NCBI GenBank assembly: GCA_009839405.1
Contig: VXPR01000103.1
Span: forward strand, 1 to 7,672
Reading direction: 5' to 3'
Length of the DNA: 7,672 nucleotides
Source: Gammaproteobacteria bacterium
GTDB lineage: Bacteria; Pseudomonadota; Gammaproteobacteria; Pseudomonadales; Azotimanducaceae
In this document: positions 1 to 6,560 of the stretch, in pieces
How positions within the stretch are numbered: the stretch's first letter is position 1
Layout: every line of letters begins with the position of its first letter
The notes under the pieces: model-generated
The model's database searches: none
The model's input: the letters and a program-made list of their open reading frames with translations, nothing else
What the model was told of the DNA's origin: nothing
Position numbers and translations under genes: made by a program

Positions 1-67
1 GGTCGCGCCAGGGGCGATGGCGAATGCGGCCGGGAGGGGGGCAAGGTCGTGCCAGGGGCGATGGCGA
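1..67. repeat. 23-bp direct repeat, two copies 44 bp apart
   Basis: Positions 1-23 and 45-67 are identical except at one base (C6 versus T50). Each copy contains a small inverted repeat: CGCCA (6-10) pairs with TGGCG (18-22) around a 7-nt loop. In the second copy the only changed base turns a C-G pair into a possible U-G wobble in plus-strand RNA, so the hairpin survives. Copy one may extend beyond the left edge of the window. The form resembles short extragenic palindromic repeats, but whether it recurs in the genome cannot be seen here. Confidence 0.6.
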
Positions 68-106
68 CGGCGGGCCGCCTCGGGCATGGAGACGAGGTCG
101 ACGGGG

Positions 107-119
107 CGAGACGTTCTCG
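107..119. other. Small hairpin CGAGA-CGT-TCTCG
   Basis: CGAGA at 107-111 pairs perfectly with TCTCG at 115-119 around a 3-nt loop, and a G-U wobble (106/120) could extend the stem in plus-strand RNA. It sits directly against the larger inverted repeat that begins at 121. No T-run follows, so it is not a standard intrinsic terminator. A stem this short can occur by chance in GC-rich DNA. Confidence 0.35.
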
Positions 120-120
120 T

Positions 121-158
121 ACGGGCGGGGCTTGTCCCAGGGGCTTGTCCCCGCCCGT
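121..158. repeat. Perfect 10-bp inverted repeat enclosing a tandem 12-mer
   Basis: ACGGGCGGGG (121-130) is the exact reverse complement of CCCCGCCCGT (149-158), leaving an 18-nt loop. The 12-mer GGGGCTTGTCCC occurs twice inside it, at 127-138 and 140-151, offset by 13 bp, so the structure is both an inverted and a tandem repeat. The stem is very GC-rich and would be stable in RNA. No poly-T tract follows on either strand, so a simple rho-independent terminator is unlikely. An operator, an attenuator-like leader structure, or a dispersed genomic repeat all fit. The right end lies 67 bp before the oxygenase start codon. Confidence 0.6.
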
Positions 159-177
159 CTTGCATGCGTCGATGCCA

Positions 178-206
178 TTGACAGCGGGGTTAGGATCGGC
201 AGCACT
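178..206 (+). promoter_or_regulatory. Weak candidate promoter upstream of first oxygenase gene
   Basis: A perfect -35-like hexamer TTGACA lies at 178-183. At the standard 17-bp spacing the -10 position (201-206, AGCACT) does not look like TATAAT. The better -10-like hexamer TAGGAT at 191-196 is too close to it. The site is where a promoter for the oxygenase-reductase pair would be expected, but the match is one-sided and could be chance. Confidence 0.2.
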
Positions 207-210
207 CACG

Positions 211-217
211 GGGGAGG
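211..217 (+). promoter_or_regulatory. Ribosome binding site that sets the start at 226
   Basis: GGGGAGG lies 8 nt before the ATG at 226, a near-ideal Shine-Dalgarno match and spacing. It is the main reason for choosing this start over in-frame ATGs farther upstream, such as the one at 49. Confidence 0.8.
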
Positions 218-225
218 ATACGCAC

Positions 226-1143
226 ATGCAAACGGCGGTTACGCAAGTCAGCGACGAGATCAAGCGGCTCGAACTTGAGCGCTATGTGCTTCAGATGGAA
301 GTGGATGGGCTCACCGTGGTGCCGCCGTCGGTCACCGGGGTGACTCCCGAGTTCCTGGACCGATGCACCGAGGTGCTGCTCACCGAGTTCACCCGCATGA
401 CCGGCGCGCCCATCTCGCTCGAGAACGGGCCGGAGGCGGAGCTCGTGTGGCCTGAACGCACGGGCAAGTCGCGCTCCTTTCTGCGCGACGAGGATGCGCC
501 GCCGCCGACCCAGATGCTGATCCAGCAAATCATGCAGCTCGATCGCTGCTTTCGGGATCTGTTCGTGAATCCGGTGGTGGATGCGCTCATCGATCACGCC
601 ATTGGCCCCGTGCCCTTCGGCGGCGCCAAGGCGCGACGCCTGTCCAGCACCAACTCGTTCGTCAAGTGGCAGGGCGAATACGGCTACGGCGAGAGCTTGG
701 GGCTGCATCCAGACCAAGGCGCGACCCCTCGTCCTTGGGGTGCCCAGGCGCTTACCGCCAATGCCACTTGGTGCCTAACCGAATACACCAAGTCCGACGG
801 CGCGCTTGCCTACGTTCCCGGCAGCCACCGGCCGGGCTTCGTGGCCTCGGCAAAGGTGGTGCAGCAGGCCCGCCCGGTGGAATGCGAGCGCGGCTCCGTG
901 ATCGTCTGGCCCGGCTCCACCCTGCACGGCGCCTTCCCGAAGCTCACGAAGGGCCTGCGCCTGAACGCCGTCGCCTACTACCGCCACCAGTCGGTGCTGC
1001 CGCAGGAGAACATGACGATCACGATGAAGGACGCACCGTGGGACGATTGCGAGAACGCGGACCTCATGCGCGAACTCATCGGCTTCGACGACGTGTTCCC
1101 CTACCTCAAGCAATCCCAAGAGGTGCCACGGGCGAAGGCGTAG
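226..1143 (+). CDS. Phytanoyl-CoA dioxygenase (PhyH) family Fe(II)/2-oxoglutarate oxygenase
   Basis: A 305-residue protein, typical in length for bacterial PhyH-family enzymes. These couple oxidative decarboxylation of 2-oxoglutarate to hydroxylation of an unactivated carbon. Iron ligands are visible in the right order: H161 and D163 in the motif LHPDQ, and H234 in STLHGA. R245 in GLRLN is placed to bind the 2-oxoglutarate carboxylate. The stretch DGALAYVPGSHRPG (191-204) is the family's characteristic strand and turn before the distal His. The Asp of HxD is kept, so this should be a hydroxylase and not an iron-dependent halogenase. The protein has no signal peptide or membrane segment and is presumably cytosolic. 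The reductase gene follows 25 bp downstream on the same strand, so the two are likely co-transcribed. The substrate cannot be predicted; small-molecule or fatty-acyl substrates are both known in the family. It differs greatly from the second PhyH protein in this window. Confidence 0.87.
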   Translation: MQTAVTQVSDEIKRLELERYVLQMEVDGLTVVPPSVTGVTPEFLDRCTEVLLTEFTRMTGAPISLENGPEAELVWPERTGKSRSFLRDEDAPPPTQMLIQQIMQLDRCFRDLFVNPVVDALIDHAIGPVPFGGAKARRLSSTNSFVKWQGEYGYGESLGLHPDQGATPRPWGAQALTANATWCLTEYTKSDGALAYVPGSHRPGFVASAKVVQQARPVECERGSVIVWPGSTLHGAFPKLTKGLRLNAVAYYRHQSVLPQENMTITMKDAPWDDCENADLMRELIGFDDVFPYLKQSQEVPRAKA

Positions 1144-1168
1144 CTCACCTGGAACTCGCAGTCGCTCA

Positions 1169-2215
1169 ATGACGATGAGTCGTGCTTGGCGTCTCGCGCG
1201 GACGCCAGCGGAAGGATGGCCCACCGAGGGGGACTTCGCCCTCGGCGAGGAGCCGGTGCCGGAACCCGGCCCGGAGCAGATGCTCACGCGCACGATCTAT
1301 CTCTCGTTGGACCCATACCAATGGGGCCGGCGGCGCAGCGGGATGGAGGCCGTCGGAGATGGGAGTCACGGGCGCACGGTGTCGCAAGTGGTCGAGAGTA
1401 AATCGGCCGGCTATGCGCCCGGCGATTACGTGTTCAACACCAACGGCTGGCAGGACTTCGGCTTGGTGGGGGAGGGCATCGACGTCTTCGGCTACATGTT
1501 CCCGCGCCGCCTCGACCCGACGGTCGCGCCCATCTCCACCGCCGTGGGCATCCTCGGCATGTTGGGACTTACTGCCTACGCCGGGGTCAAGGTGCAGTGT
1601 CAGCCGCAGCCCTGTGAGACGGTGGTCGTGTCGGCGGCATCCGGCGGCGTGGGGCAGGCGGCGGGGCAAATCGCGAAGATTCACGGCTGCCGTGTGGTTG
1701 GTGTCGCCGGCACGCCGGAGAAATGCGCGTTCCTGACCGAGCAACTCGGCTTCGACGCCGCAGTCTGGCGTCGCTCTGCCGACTACGCAGCGGAGCTTGC
1801 GCGCGCCTGCCCCGACGGCATCGACATCTACTTCGAGAACGTCGGCGGCGACGTGTACGAAGGCGTCCTGCCGCTACTGAATCGCCACTCCCGCATCACC
1901 CTGTGCGGCATGATCTCCCAATACGGCAACACCGACGGCCGCGACGCCGGCGAGGTTTGGCGCGAAACCGGTGCCTCGGTGTTCCGTCGCCAGGAAGTGC
2001 AGGTGCACCCCTTGGCGGTGCGCAACTTCGTCGCCGATTGGCAGGACCGCTTCTTGACGGAAATGGCCGGGTGGATGGCCGACGGCCTCGTCAAGTACCG
2101 CGAGGACATCCGCCCCGGGCTCGAGAACGCTCCGGCCGCCTTCGCAGACATGCTGAGCGGCGGCAACTTCGGCAAGACGCTGATGCAGGTGAGCGAGGAT
2201 CCGACCGGTGAGTAG
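1169..2215 (+). CDS. NADPH-dependent medium-chain (MDR) oxidoreductase, CurA/prostaglandin-reductase type
   Basis: A 348-residue zinc-independent medium-chain dehydrogenase/reductase. Family members use NADPH to reduce the C=C bond of alpha,beta-unsaturated ketones and aldehydes (curcumin reductase CurA, 15-oxoprostaglandin 13-reductase, leukotriene B4 dehydrogenase). The N-terminal catalytic domain carries LSLDPYQ (45-51), matching the family's LSLDPY signature. The Rossmann nucleotide fold has the loop AASGGVGQ (156-163) after strand TVVVS. DIYFENVGG (219-227) is the family motif at the cofactor cleft, and GGNFGKTLMQV (331-341) is the usual C-terminal end. The Cys pattern of the structural-zinc lobe of alcohol dehydrogenases is absent, as expected. 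ATG at 1169 is chosen because it gives the full N-terminus; a second ATG at 1175 would change only two residues. No strong ribosome binding site precedes it, which suggests translation is helped by the upstream oxygenase gene. The actual substrate is unknown. Confidence 0.88.
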   Translation: MTMSRAWRLARTPAEGWPTEGDFALGEEPVPEPGPEQMLTRTIYLSLDPYQWGRRRSGMEAVGDGSHGRTVSQVVESKSAGYAPGDYVFNTNGWQDFGLVGEGIDVFGYMFPRRLDPTVAPISTAVGILGMLGLTAYAGVKVQCQPQPCETVVVSAASGGVGQAAGQIAKIHGCRVVGVAGTPEKCAFLTEQLGFDAAVWRRSADYAAELARACPDGIDIYFENVGGDVYEGVLPLLNRHSRITLCGMISQYGNTDGRDAGEVWRETGASVFRRQEVQVHPLAVRNFVADWQDRFLTEMAGWMADGLVKYREDIRPGLENAPAAFADMLSGGNFGKTLMQVSEDPTGE

Positions 2216-2242
2216 CTAAGCGCTCCTCAAGCCCCTGCTACT
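2211..2242. terminator. Weak inverted repeat over the two convergent stop codons
   Basis: AGTAGC (2211-2216) is the exact reverse complement of GCTACT (2237-2242). Each arm contains the TAG stop of one of the two convergent genes, with a 20-nt loop between. The stem is only 6 bp and has no T-run. The gap between stop codons is just 22 bp, so any terminator must be here or inside the opposing genes. It could serve as a bidirectional signal, but the symmetry partly arises because both genes end in TAG. Confidence 0.2.
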
Positions 2243-3176
2243 GTGTTGGCGCCAATGCGCCGCGTCGCTCGGGTGCCATCTCTCCGTTCGCAAAGACGCC
2301 GCGCTTGACCCATTCGTAGCCGTTTTCGTAGCCGCCGTAGCCCTGCCAGGGCCGGAAGCCGATCAGTTCGAGCAGCTCCTCCGACGCCCCTTCGAGCACT
2401 TCCGGGCTCGTGCCCATGAGGTAGTTCTCTTGCTGGCGAAACTGCGGGGCGCAGAAGTTGGTGGTGAGACCGATGCGTGGCGCGCTGGTGCGATTTTCGC
2501 CGGTTGAATGCCAGGTGCGGCCTTCGAAGACGACTGCCGTGCCGGCTTTGCCCAAGGCTGGCGTCCAGTTCGCCTTGGCGTCGAGGTCGTGGTCGGGTTG
2601 GCGGCCGCTCAGGTGGCTGCCCGGCACTACCAAGGTTGCACCGTTTTCCTCGGTAAAGTCGTCCAGCATCCACATGGCGTTGCACACCACCGCCGGGGAG
2701 ATCGTCGCCGGCGCGATGAGTTCGTCGCCGCCGACGTGGTGGCCCCGATTGCCGGACCGGGTGACGGAGCCCGGCTTCACCAGCGTCTCTTTGCTTGTGT
2801 TGGTTGGTGGGGGCATCCAGAACTGGTCGGTGTGGAACGCCGTCTTGCTTCCGGGATGCGCGAAATGGGCATGGTAGGACGACAACAGATACCGCTCGCC
2901 GAGCACATGCCGGACGATGGCGTGTAGGCTCGCATTGAGGATCATGTCGCGGAACACCTGTCCCTTGTTGAGCAGGAAGACGACGAGTTGCTTGCGGTCC
3001 GGCAGCATGCGACCGACGCCGAGTTCCGTCTCCGCCGCAAGCTGCTCGAAAAGCCGGGCCTTTAGCGCCTCCACTTCCGTTGGCGTAAGTGCGCCTTCGA
3101 GCAGGCAATAGCCGAACTCGTCCATGTGCCGCTTGGCGAGCGCTAGGTCGCGGGTGGGTTCCGGCAGCGATGCCAT
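2238..3176 (-). CDS. Second phytanoyl-CoA dioxygenase (PhyH) family oxygenase
   Basis: A 312-residue Fe(II)/2-oxoglutarate oxygenase. The N-terminal segment (about 13-45), with DEFGYCLLEGALTPTEVEAL, is the classic opening of PhyH proteins. Iron ligands are H115 and D117 in FHTDQ and H223 in TWHSTGEN, and R234 in APRIGL should hold 2-oxoglutarate. ENGATLVVPGSH (177-188) is the conserved strand and turn, and FHTDQFWMPPP is common in this branch. All catalytic residues are present, so hydroxylase activity is expected; the substrate is unknown. Near the C-terminus (277-289) is a Gly/Tyr-rich segment, WQGYGGYENGYEW. The start is well supported by an AGAGGGG ribosome binding site just upstream. It lies 73 bp beyond the RND permease on the same strand and may be the last gene of that operon or have its own promoter. 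It is not a recent duplicate of the plus-strand PhyH protein: similarity is limited to the catalytic motifs. Confidence 0.9.
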   Translation of the reverse strand: MASLPEPTRDLALAKRHMDEFGYCLLEGALTPTEVEALKARLFEQLAAETELGVGRMLPDRKQLVVFLLNKGQVFRDMILNASLHAIVRHVLGERYLLSSYHAHFAHPGSKTAFHTDQFWMPPPTNTSKETLVKPGSVTRSGNRGHHVGGDELIAPATISPAVVCNAMWMLDDFTEENGATLVVPGSHLSGRQPDHDLDAKANWTPALGKAGTAVVFEGRTWHSTGENRTSAPRIGLTTNFCAPQFRQQENYLMGTSPEVLEGASEELLELIGFRPWQGYGGYENGYEWVKRGVFANGEMAPERRGALAPTQ

Positions 3177-3180
3177 GGTG

Positions 3181-3187
3181 CCCCTCT
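3181..3187 (-). promoter_or_regulatory. Ribosome binding site of the minus-strand oxygenase
   Basis: Read on the minus strand, AGAGGGG ends 4 nt before the ATG at 3176, with its GAGG core 6 nt away. This is a good Shine-Dalgarno site and fixes the start. It contrasts with the permease upstream, which lacks one, and indicates that this oxygenase is translated independently. Confidence 0.65.
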
Positions 3188-3229
3188 TGCAGCATTGCGT
3201 CCCGAGCGGACGATCGGTGCCATGCTAAC

Positions 3230-3242
3230 CCGGCAATGCCGG
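3230..3242 (-). terminator. Short hairpin just after the permease stop
   Basis: CCGGC and GCCGG form a perfect 5-bp stem with a 3-nt loop beginning 7 nt after the permease TGA, in the 73-bp gap before the oxygenase gene. On the minus strand it is followed by GTTAGC and not by a T-run, so it would be at best a weak or partial terminator, perhaps lowering oxygenase expression relative to the pump. It could also act as an mRNA 3'-end stabiliser or be chance. Confidence 0.3.
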
Positions 3243-3249
3243 CTTCGGA

Positions 3250-6200
3250 TCAAGCGTCGCCCGGCGTGGCGGCGATGCCGTTTTCGCCTGGGTAGCGGCC
3301 AAGGCGTTCCTGGAATCCCTCCAGCACGGTGAGCAGTGCCGGCACGAAGAACAGCAGCACGGCGTTGGCGAAGGCGAGGCCGGCCACCATGCTGATGACC
3401 AATGGGATCAGGGGTGCGGAGAAGGCGCTGCCGGTGTAGATGGTAGGCAACAGCGCCGTCAATGTCGTCACGGTCGTCAACAGGATGGCTCGGAAGCGGT
3501 GTCGCGTCGCCGCCGCCACCATCGCCACGTCTGCCCGCTGCCCCGACTGTGCACGGATGGTGCGGTAGCGGTCGAGCAGCACCAGCACGTCGTTGACCAC
3601 AACGCCGCCGATCGCGACCATGCCGAACACCGAATAGGCCGACAGGTCGTAGCCGAGCAGCAGGTGCCCGACCACGGCTCCGGCGGCCGCGAAGGGAACC
3701 GCGGCGATCACCACCAGCGGCAGCAGGTAGCTCTTGAGCTGAATGGCGATCAAGCCGTAGATGATGAGGCCCGCCACGGCCACGAGCAGTGCGAGCACGC
3801 CGAATGTGCGTTCCTGCAGTTCCAGTTGGCCGGCGTATTCGAAGTCGAGACCGGGGTATTCCGCCCGCAATCTCGGCAGCAAGTCGCCCTCAAGCTCGGC
3901 GTTCACGGCATTGGGCGTTCGCTGCGCGGTGTCGACTCGCGCCTCGATCAGCGCAGAGCGTCGTCCGTCCTGGCGCTCGATGGCGGCAAGCCCTCGCGTC
4001 TCGGTGACGCGCGCCACGAGGGCCAGCGGCACGCCCGGCACCGGCAGGCCGGCGTTGGCGCCCTGGGCGGGCATTCCGGGCATGGCGCCAAACAGGCCCT
4101 GCATCGCCCCCGCGCCCTGAGCGCCTTGGCCACCACCTTGGGCGAGGTTGGCCGGCAGGGGGATGCGCTCGTCGAGGATGTCTGCCAGCGTCAGGCGCTC
4201 TTCGCCCGGATAGCGCACCACAACCTTCATCTCGTCGCGTCCGCGTTGGTTGCGCTGCACTTCGACGCCGTGGAAACGGTCGCGCAGTTGCGCGGCCACC
4301 TCGTCTGCGGTCAGGCCGATGGCAATGCCCAGACTGTTGACCTCGACGTCGAACTGGCGCTTGCCGGGGGCAAGGGAGGTGGTGGTTCCATAGACGCCTT
4401 CCTGGCCGGCGAGGTATTCGGCGAAGTCGTCGCCGGCGCGGGCGAGCGTGTCGGCGTCGTTGTGCGTCAAGACGAAGCCCACCTCGGGGATGGTCACCAT
4501 CGAACTCGCGTTGTAGGCGACGCTCTCGGCGCCCTGCAGTTGACCGACTCGGCTGCGCCACATGTGCATGAGCTCGGTCGAGGAGAGCGAACGAGTTGGT
4601 TCGTCGTTCAGCACGGCCACCACGGTCGCGAGGTGGCTGGCGTAGTCGCTGTCCGCGTGACCCGCGTCGATGGTATCGACCTCGGCGGCAAAGTCGCCGC
4701 CGCCGATCACGGCGATGGCACCGAAGGGGTCGCCCTCGGCGGCTTGGTCGGTGGCGTTCGCGGCACCCACCACCTGATCGACCGCCCGCTCTGTCACCGT
4801 GAACGGCGTCCCGACCGGAAAGGCGAGATGGACGCTGAGGCGATCCACGTCTGCCGGCGGGTCGTAGAGCACGAACCGCACCAGGGACGTGCTGACGAGC
4901 AATGCCGCCACGGCGAGGAACGCCACCGATGCCGCGATGGTGAGCCAAGGCCGCAAGAGCGCTGCCGAGATGGCCCGCACGACCACGTTGTCGCGCAACT
5001 GATCGAGCCAGCGCCGCACGCCGGCCTGCACGTCGGCAAGTGGTGGCCGACTCCACGGGCGGCCGTATGCCAAGTGCGCCGGCAGGATCACGAACGCCTC
5101 CAGCAGCGACACCGCCAACACGGCCACCACCACGTACGGCACGGCACTGACCATCTGCCCCACCGGTCCCGGCATGAAGGCAAGGATCGCGAAGGCGACC
5201 ATGGTGGTCACAACGCCCGTCACCACCGGTCCCACCACGGCGCGCGCGCCGGCGATCGCGCCGGCAACGCCGGTGTTGCCGGACTCGTGCTGCACGGCAA
5301 TGCTCTCGCCGACGACGATGGCGTCGTCCACGACGATGCCGGTCACCAGCACCAAGGCCAGCAGCGTCATCGAGTTGATGGTCAGTCCAAGCGGCTCGAA
5401 CATCAGCACGCCGCCCATGAAGGCGATGGGGATGCCGAGGGTGATCCACGTCGCGAAGCGCAGATCAAAGACGAGGATGAGGAAGGCGAACACCAGCGTG
5501 ATGCCCAGCACCGCGTTGGCGACCATTCGCCACGTGCGAATGCGTACCCGTTCGCTGCCGTCCTCCCAGGAGACGACGTCGATGCCTGTGGGGAGTTCGA
5601 CCTCGGCGGCGGCAGCCTCGACCGCTTCCGCCGCCGCCACAACCTGGGGCTCGCCTGAGTCGGACTCCCGCACCCGCAGGAACACGGCGGGGCGACCGTC
5701 GATGCGGCTGACGAGTTCATCGTCAGTGAAGCCGTCGCGGATTTCCGCCACATCGCCGAGGCGCAGCATGCTGCCGTCGGGGCGGGTGAGCACGGCGATG
5801 TCGGCGAACTCAGCCGCCTGCTGACGCTTGGCACTGGTGCGGATCAACACGCCCCCGGCACCGGTGCGCAGTTCGCCGGAGGTCTGGTTCACGGACGCCC
5901 GTTGCAAGGCCGTGGCCACCTCCTCCACGGTCAGGTCGTTGCGCAACAGGGCCGCTTCGCTGACCTCGATGGAGACTTCGTAGTCGCGCACGCCGAACAG
6001 ATCCACGTGCGACACCGTTGGTTGTGCCAGCAGCCGCTCCTGCACGAGTTCGGCGGCATGACGCAGGTCGTTCTCGGAGGCGGTAGCGGACACCACCGCA
6101 ACCGTGGCGACGTTGCGCAGCAGAGGCTGGCGTTCCACCCGGGGCTTTTCGGCGAACTCCGGAGGGAAATCGTCGAGACTTTCGACGGCCCTTTGAACAT

Positions 6201-6552
6201 CGTCCAGCACGAGCGCTGCGCTCGCGAAGGTGTCGAGCTCGGCCGTCACCGTGCCGATGCCCTGGGCTGCCACGGAACGCACCCGTCTGACGCCAATGAC
6301 GCCCCGAACCCGCTCTTCCACGCGCCGGGTGACGCCTTCTTCCACTTCTTCCGCCGTCGCTCCCGGATACGGCACCGTCACCTGAATCGCTCGCGGATCG
6401 AAGTCCGGCGTGCTCTGCACCGGCAGCAGCAGCGCGGCCACGGTGCCGGCGCCGAGGAACAGCAGCATCATCATGTTCGCCGCAACGGGCGAACGGGCGA
6501 AAAACGCGATGGGGCCGCCGCCGGTGCCCCTGGTGTCCTCCTCCGTGGCCAC
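3250..6552 (-). CDS. RND-family inner-membrane efflux permease (AcrB/HAE-like)
   Basis: A 1100-residue proton-driven pump subunit, slightly longer than AcrB (1049). The RND plan is complete: TM1 at about 24-44, a periplasmic domain (about 45-335), TM2-6 (about 344-493), TM7 (537-554), a second periplasmic domain (about 555-912), and TM8-12 (917-937, 943-965, 973-996, 1021-1039, 1048-1077). TM4 holds the paired relay acids D409 and D410 in GIVVDDAIVVGE. EAFVILPAHL (485-494) is a typical TM6 end. TM10 reads GVVVNDVLVLLD, with N987-D988 where AcrB has Lys-Asn, as in the VVVND branch of RND pumps. An Ala/Gly/Met/Gln-rich low-complexity insert lies at about 802-840. I see no cysteine in the whole protein. 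The start is GTG, 8 bp after the adaptor stop and without a clear Shine-Dalgarno, implying translational coupling; PIAFFARSPVAAN at the N-terminus matches family starts. Exported substrates are unknown. Heavy-metal specificity is less likely than organic compounds. Confidence 0.93.
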   Translation of the reverse strand: MATEEDTRGTGGGPIAFFARSPVAANMMMLLFLGAGTVAALLLPVQSTPDFDPRAIQVTVPYPGATAEEVEEGVTRRVEERVRGVIGVRRVRSVAAQGIGTVTAELDTFASAALVLDDVQRAVESLDDFPPEFAEKPRVERQPLLRNVATVAVVSATASENDLRHAAELVQERLLAQPTVSHVDLFGVRDYEVSIEVSEAALLRNDLTVEEVATALQRASVNQTSGELRTGAGGVLIRTSAKRQQAAEFADIAVLTRPDGSMLRLGDVAEIRDGFTDDELVSRIDGRPAVFLRVRESDSGEPQVVAAAEAVEAAAAEVELPTGIDVVSWEDGSERVRIRTWRMVANAVLGITLVFAFLILVFDLRFATWITLGIPIAFMGGVLMFEPLGLTINSMTLLALVLVTGIVVDDAIVVGESIAVQHESGNTGVAGAIAGARAVVGPVVTGVVTTMVAFAILAFMPGPVGQMVSAVPYVVVAVLAVSLLEAFVILPAHLAYGRPWSRPPLADVQAGVRRWLDQLRDNVVVRAISAALLRPWLTIAASVAFLAVAALLVSTSLVRFVLYDPPADVDRLSVHLAFPVGTPFTVTERAVDQVVGAANATDQAAEGDPFGAIAVIGGGDFAAEVDTIDAGHADSDYASHLATVVAVLNDEPTRSLSSTELMHMWRSRVGQLQGAESVAYNASSMVTIPEVGFVLTHNDADTLARAGDDFAEYLAGQEGVYGTTTSLAPGKRQFDVEVNSLGIAIGLTADEVAAQLRDRFHGVEVQRNQRGRDEMKVVVRYPGEERLTLADILDERIPLPANLAQGGGQGAQGAGAMQGLFGAMPGMPAQGANAGLPVPGVPLALVARVTETRGLAAIERQDGRRSALIEARVDTAQRTPNAVNAELEGDLLPRLRAEYPGLDFEYAGQLELQERTFGVLALLVAVAGLIIYGLIAIQLKSYLLPLVVIAAVPFAAAGAVVGHLLLGYDLSAYSVFGMVAIGGVVVNDVLVLLDRYRTIRAQSGQRADVAMVAAATRHRFRAILLTTVTTLTALLPTIYTGSAFSAPLIPLVISMVAGLAFANAVLLFFVPALLTVLEGFQERLGRYPGENGIAATPGDA

Positions 6553-6560
6553 GTTGGCGA

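Larger units (their letters stand above)
1..225. other. Non-coding leader region rich in repeats and hairpins
   Basis: No credible gene lies in these bases. A reading frame in phase with the downstream oxygenase stays open back to position 49, but it would add about 59 Arg/Gly-rich residues unlike the family N-terminus, and it has no ribosome binding site. A strong site instead sits before the ATG at 226. A direct repeat here has a 44-bp period, which is not a multiple of three and so argues against coding. What the stretch does hold is two copies of a small hairpin-forming repeat, a further 5-bp hairpin at 107-119, a 10-bp inverted repeat at 121-158, and a TTGACA hexamer at 178. Part of it is probably the 5' regulatory region of the oxygenase-reductase pair. 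The rest may be an interspersed genomic repeat or the tail of an upstream operon. Confidence 0.6.

Noticed and set aside
1..67. Possible CRISPR fragment (repeat, spacer, repeat)
   Set aside because: There are only two 23-bp copies, with a 21-bp gap, one mismatch, and no cas genes. The hairpin-like, GC-rich form fits an extragenic palindromic repeat better.
121..158. Rho-independent terminator of an upstream gene
   Set aside because: The stem is strong, but the loop is long (18 nt) and no T-run follows on either strand. It is kept as an inverted repeat of unknown role.
49..225. N-terminal extension of the first oxygenase starting at the ATG at 49
   Set aside because: The extra 59 residues are Gly/Arg-rich, span the repeat-rich DNA, and are not typical of the family. 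The strong GGGGAGG site at 211-217 supports the ATG at 226.
226..1143. Iron/2-oxoglutarate halogenase
   Set aside because: Halogenases of this fold replace the HxD Asp with Ala or Gly to make room for halide; here D163 is present, as is D117 in the second oxygenase.
2227..3195. A second long minus-strand frame (322 codons) over the second oxygenase
   Set aside because: The overlapping frame at 2238-3176 has a complete PhyH domain with catalytic residues and a good ribosome binding site; this one is Arg-rich and featureless.
3499..5658. A 719-codon open frame on the plus strand opposite the permease gene
   Set aside because: It is antisense to a clear RND permease. Its product is a His/Arg/Gly/Asp-rich string with no recognisable domain, as expected from the mirror frame of a GC-rich gene.
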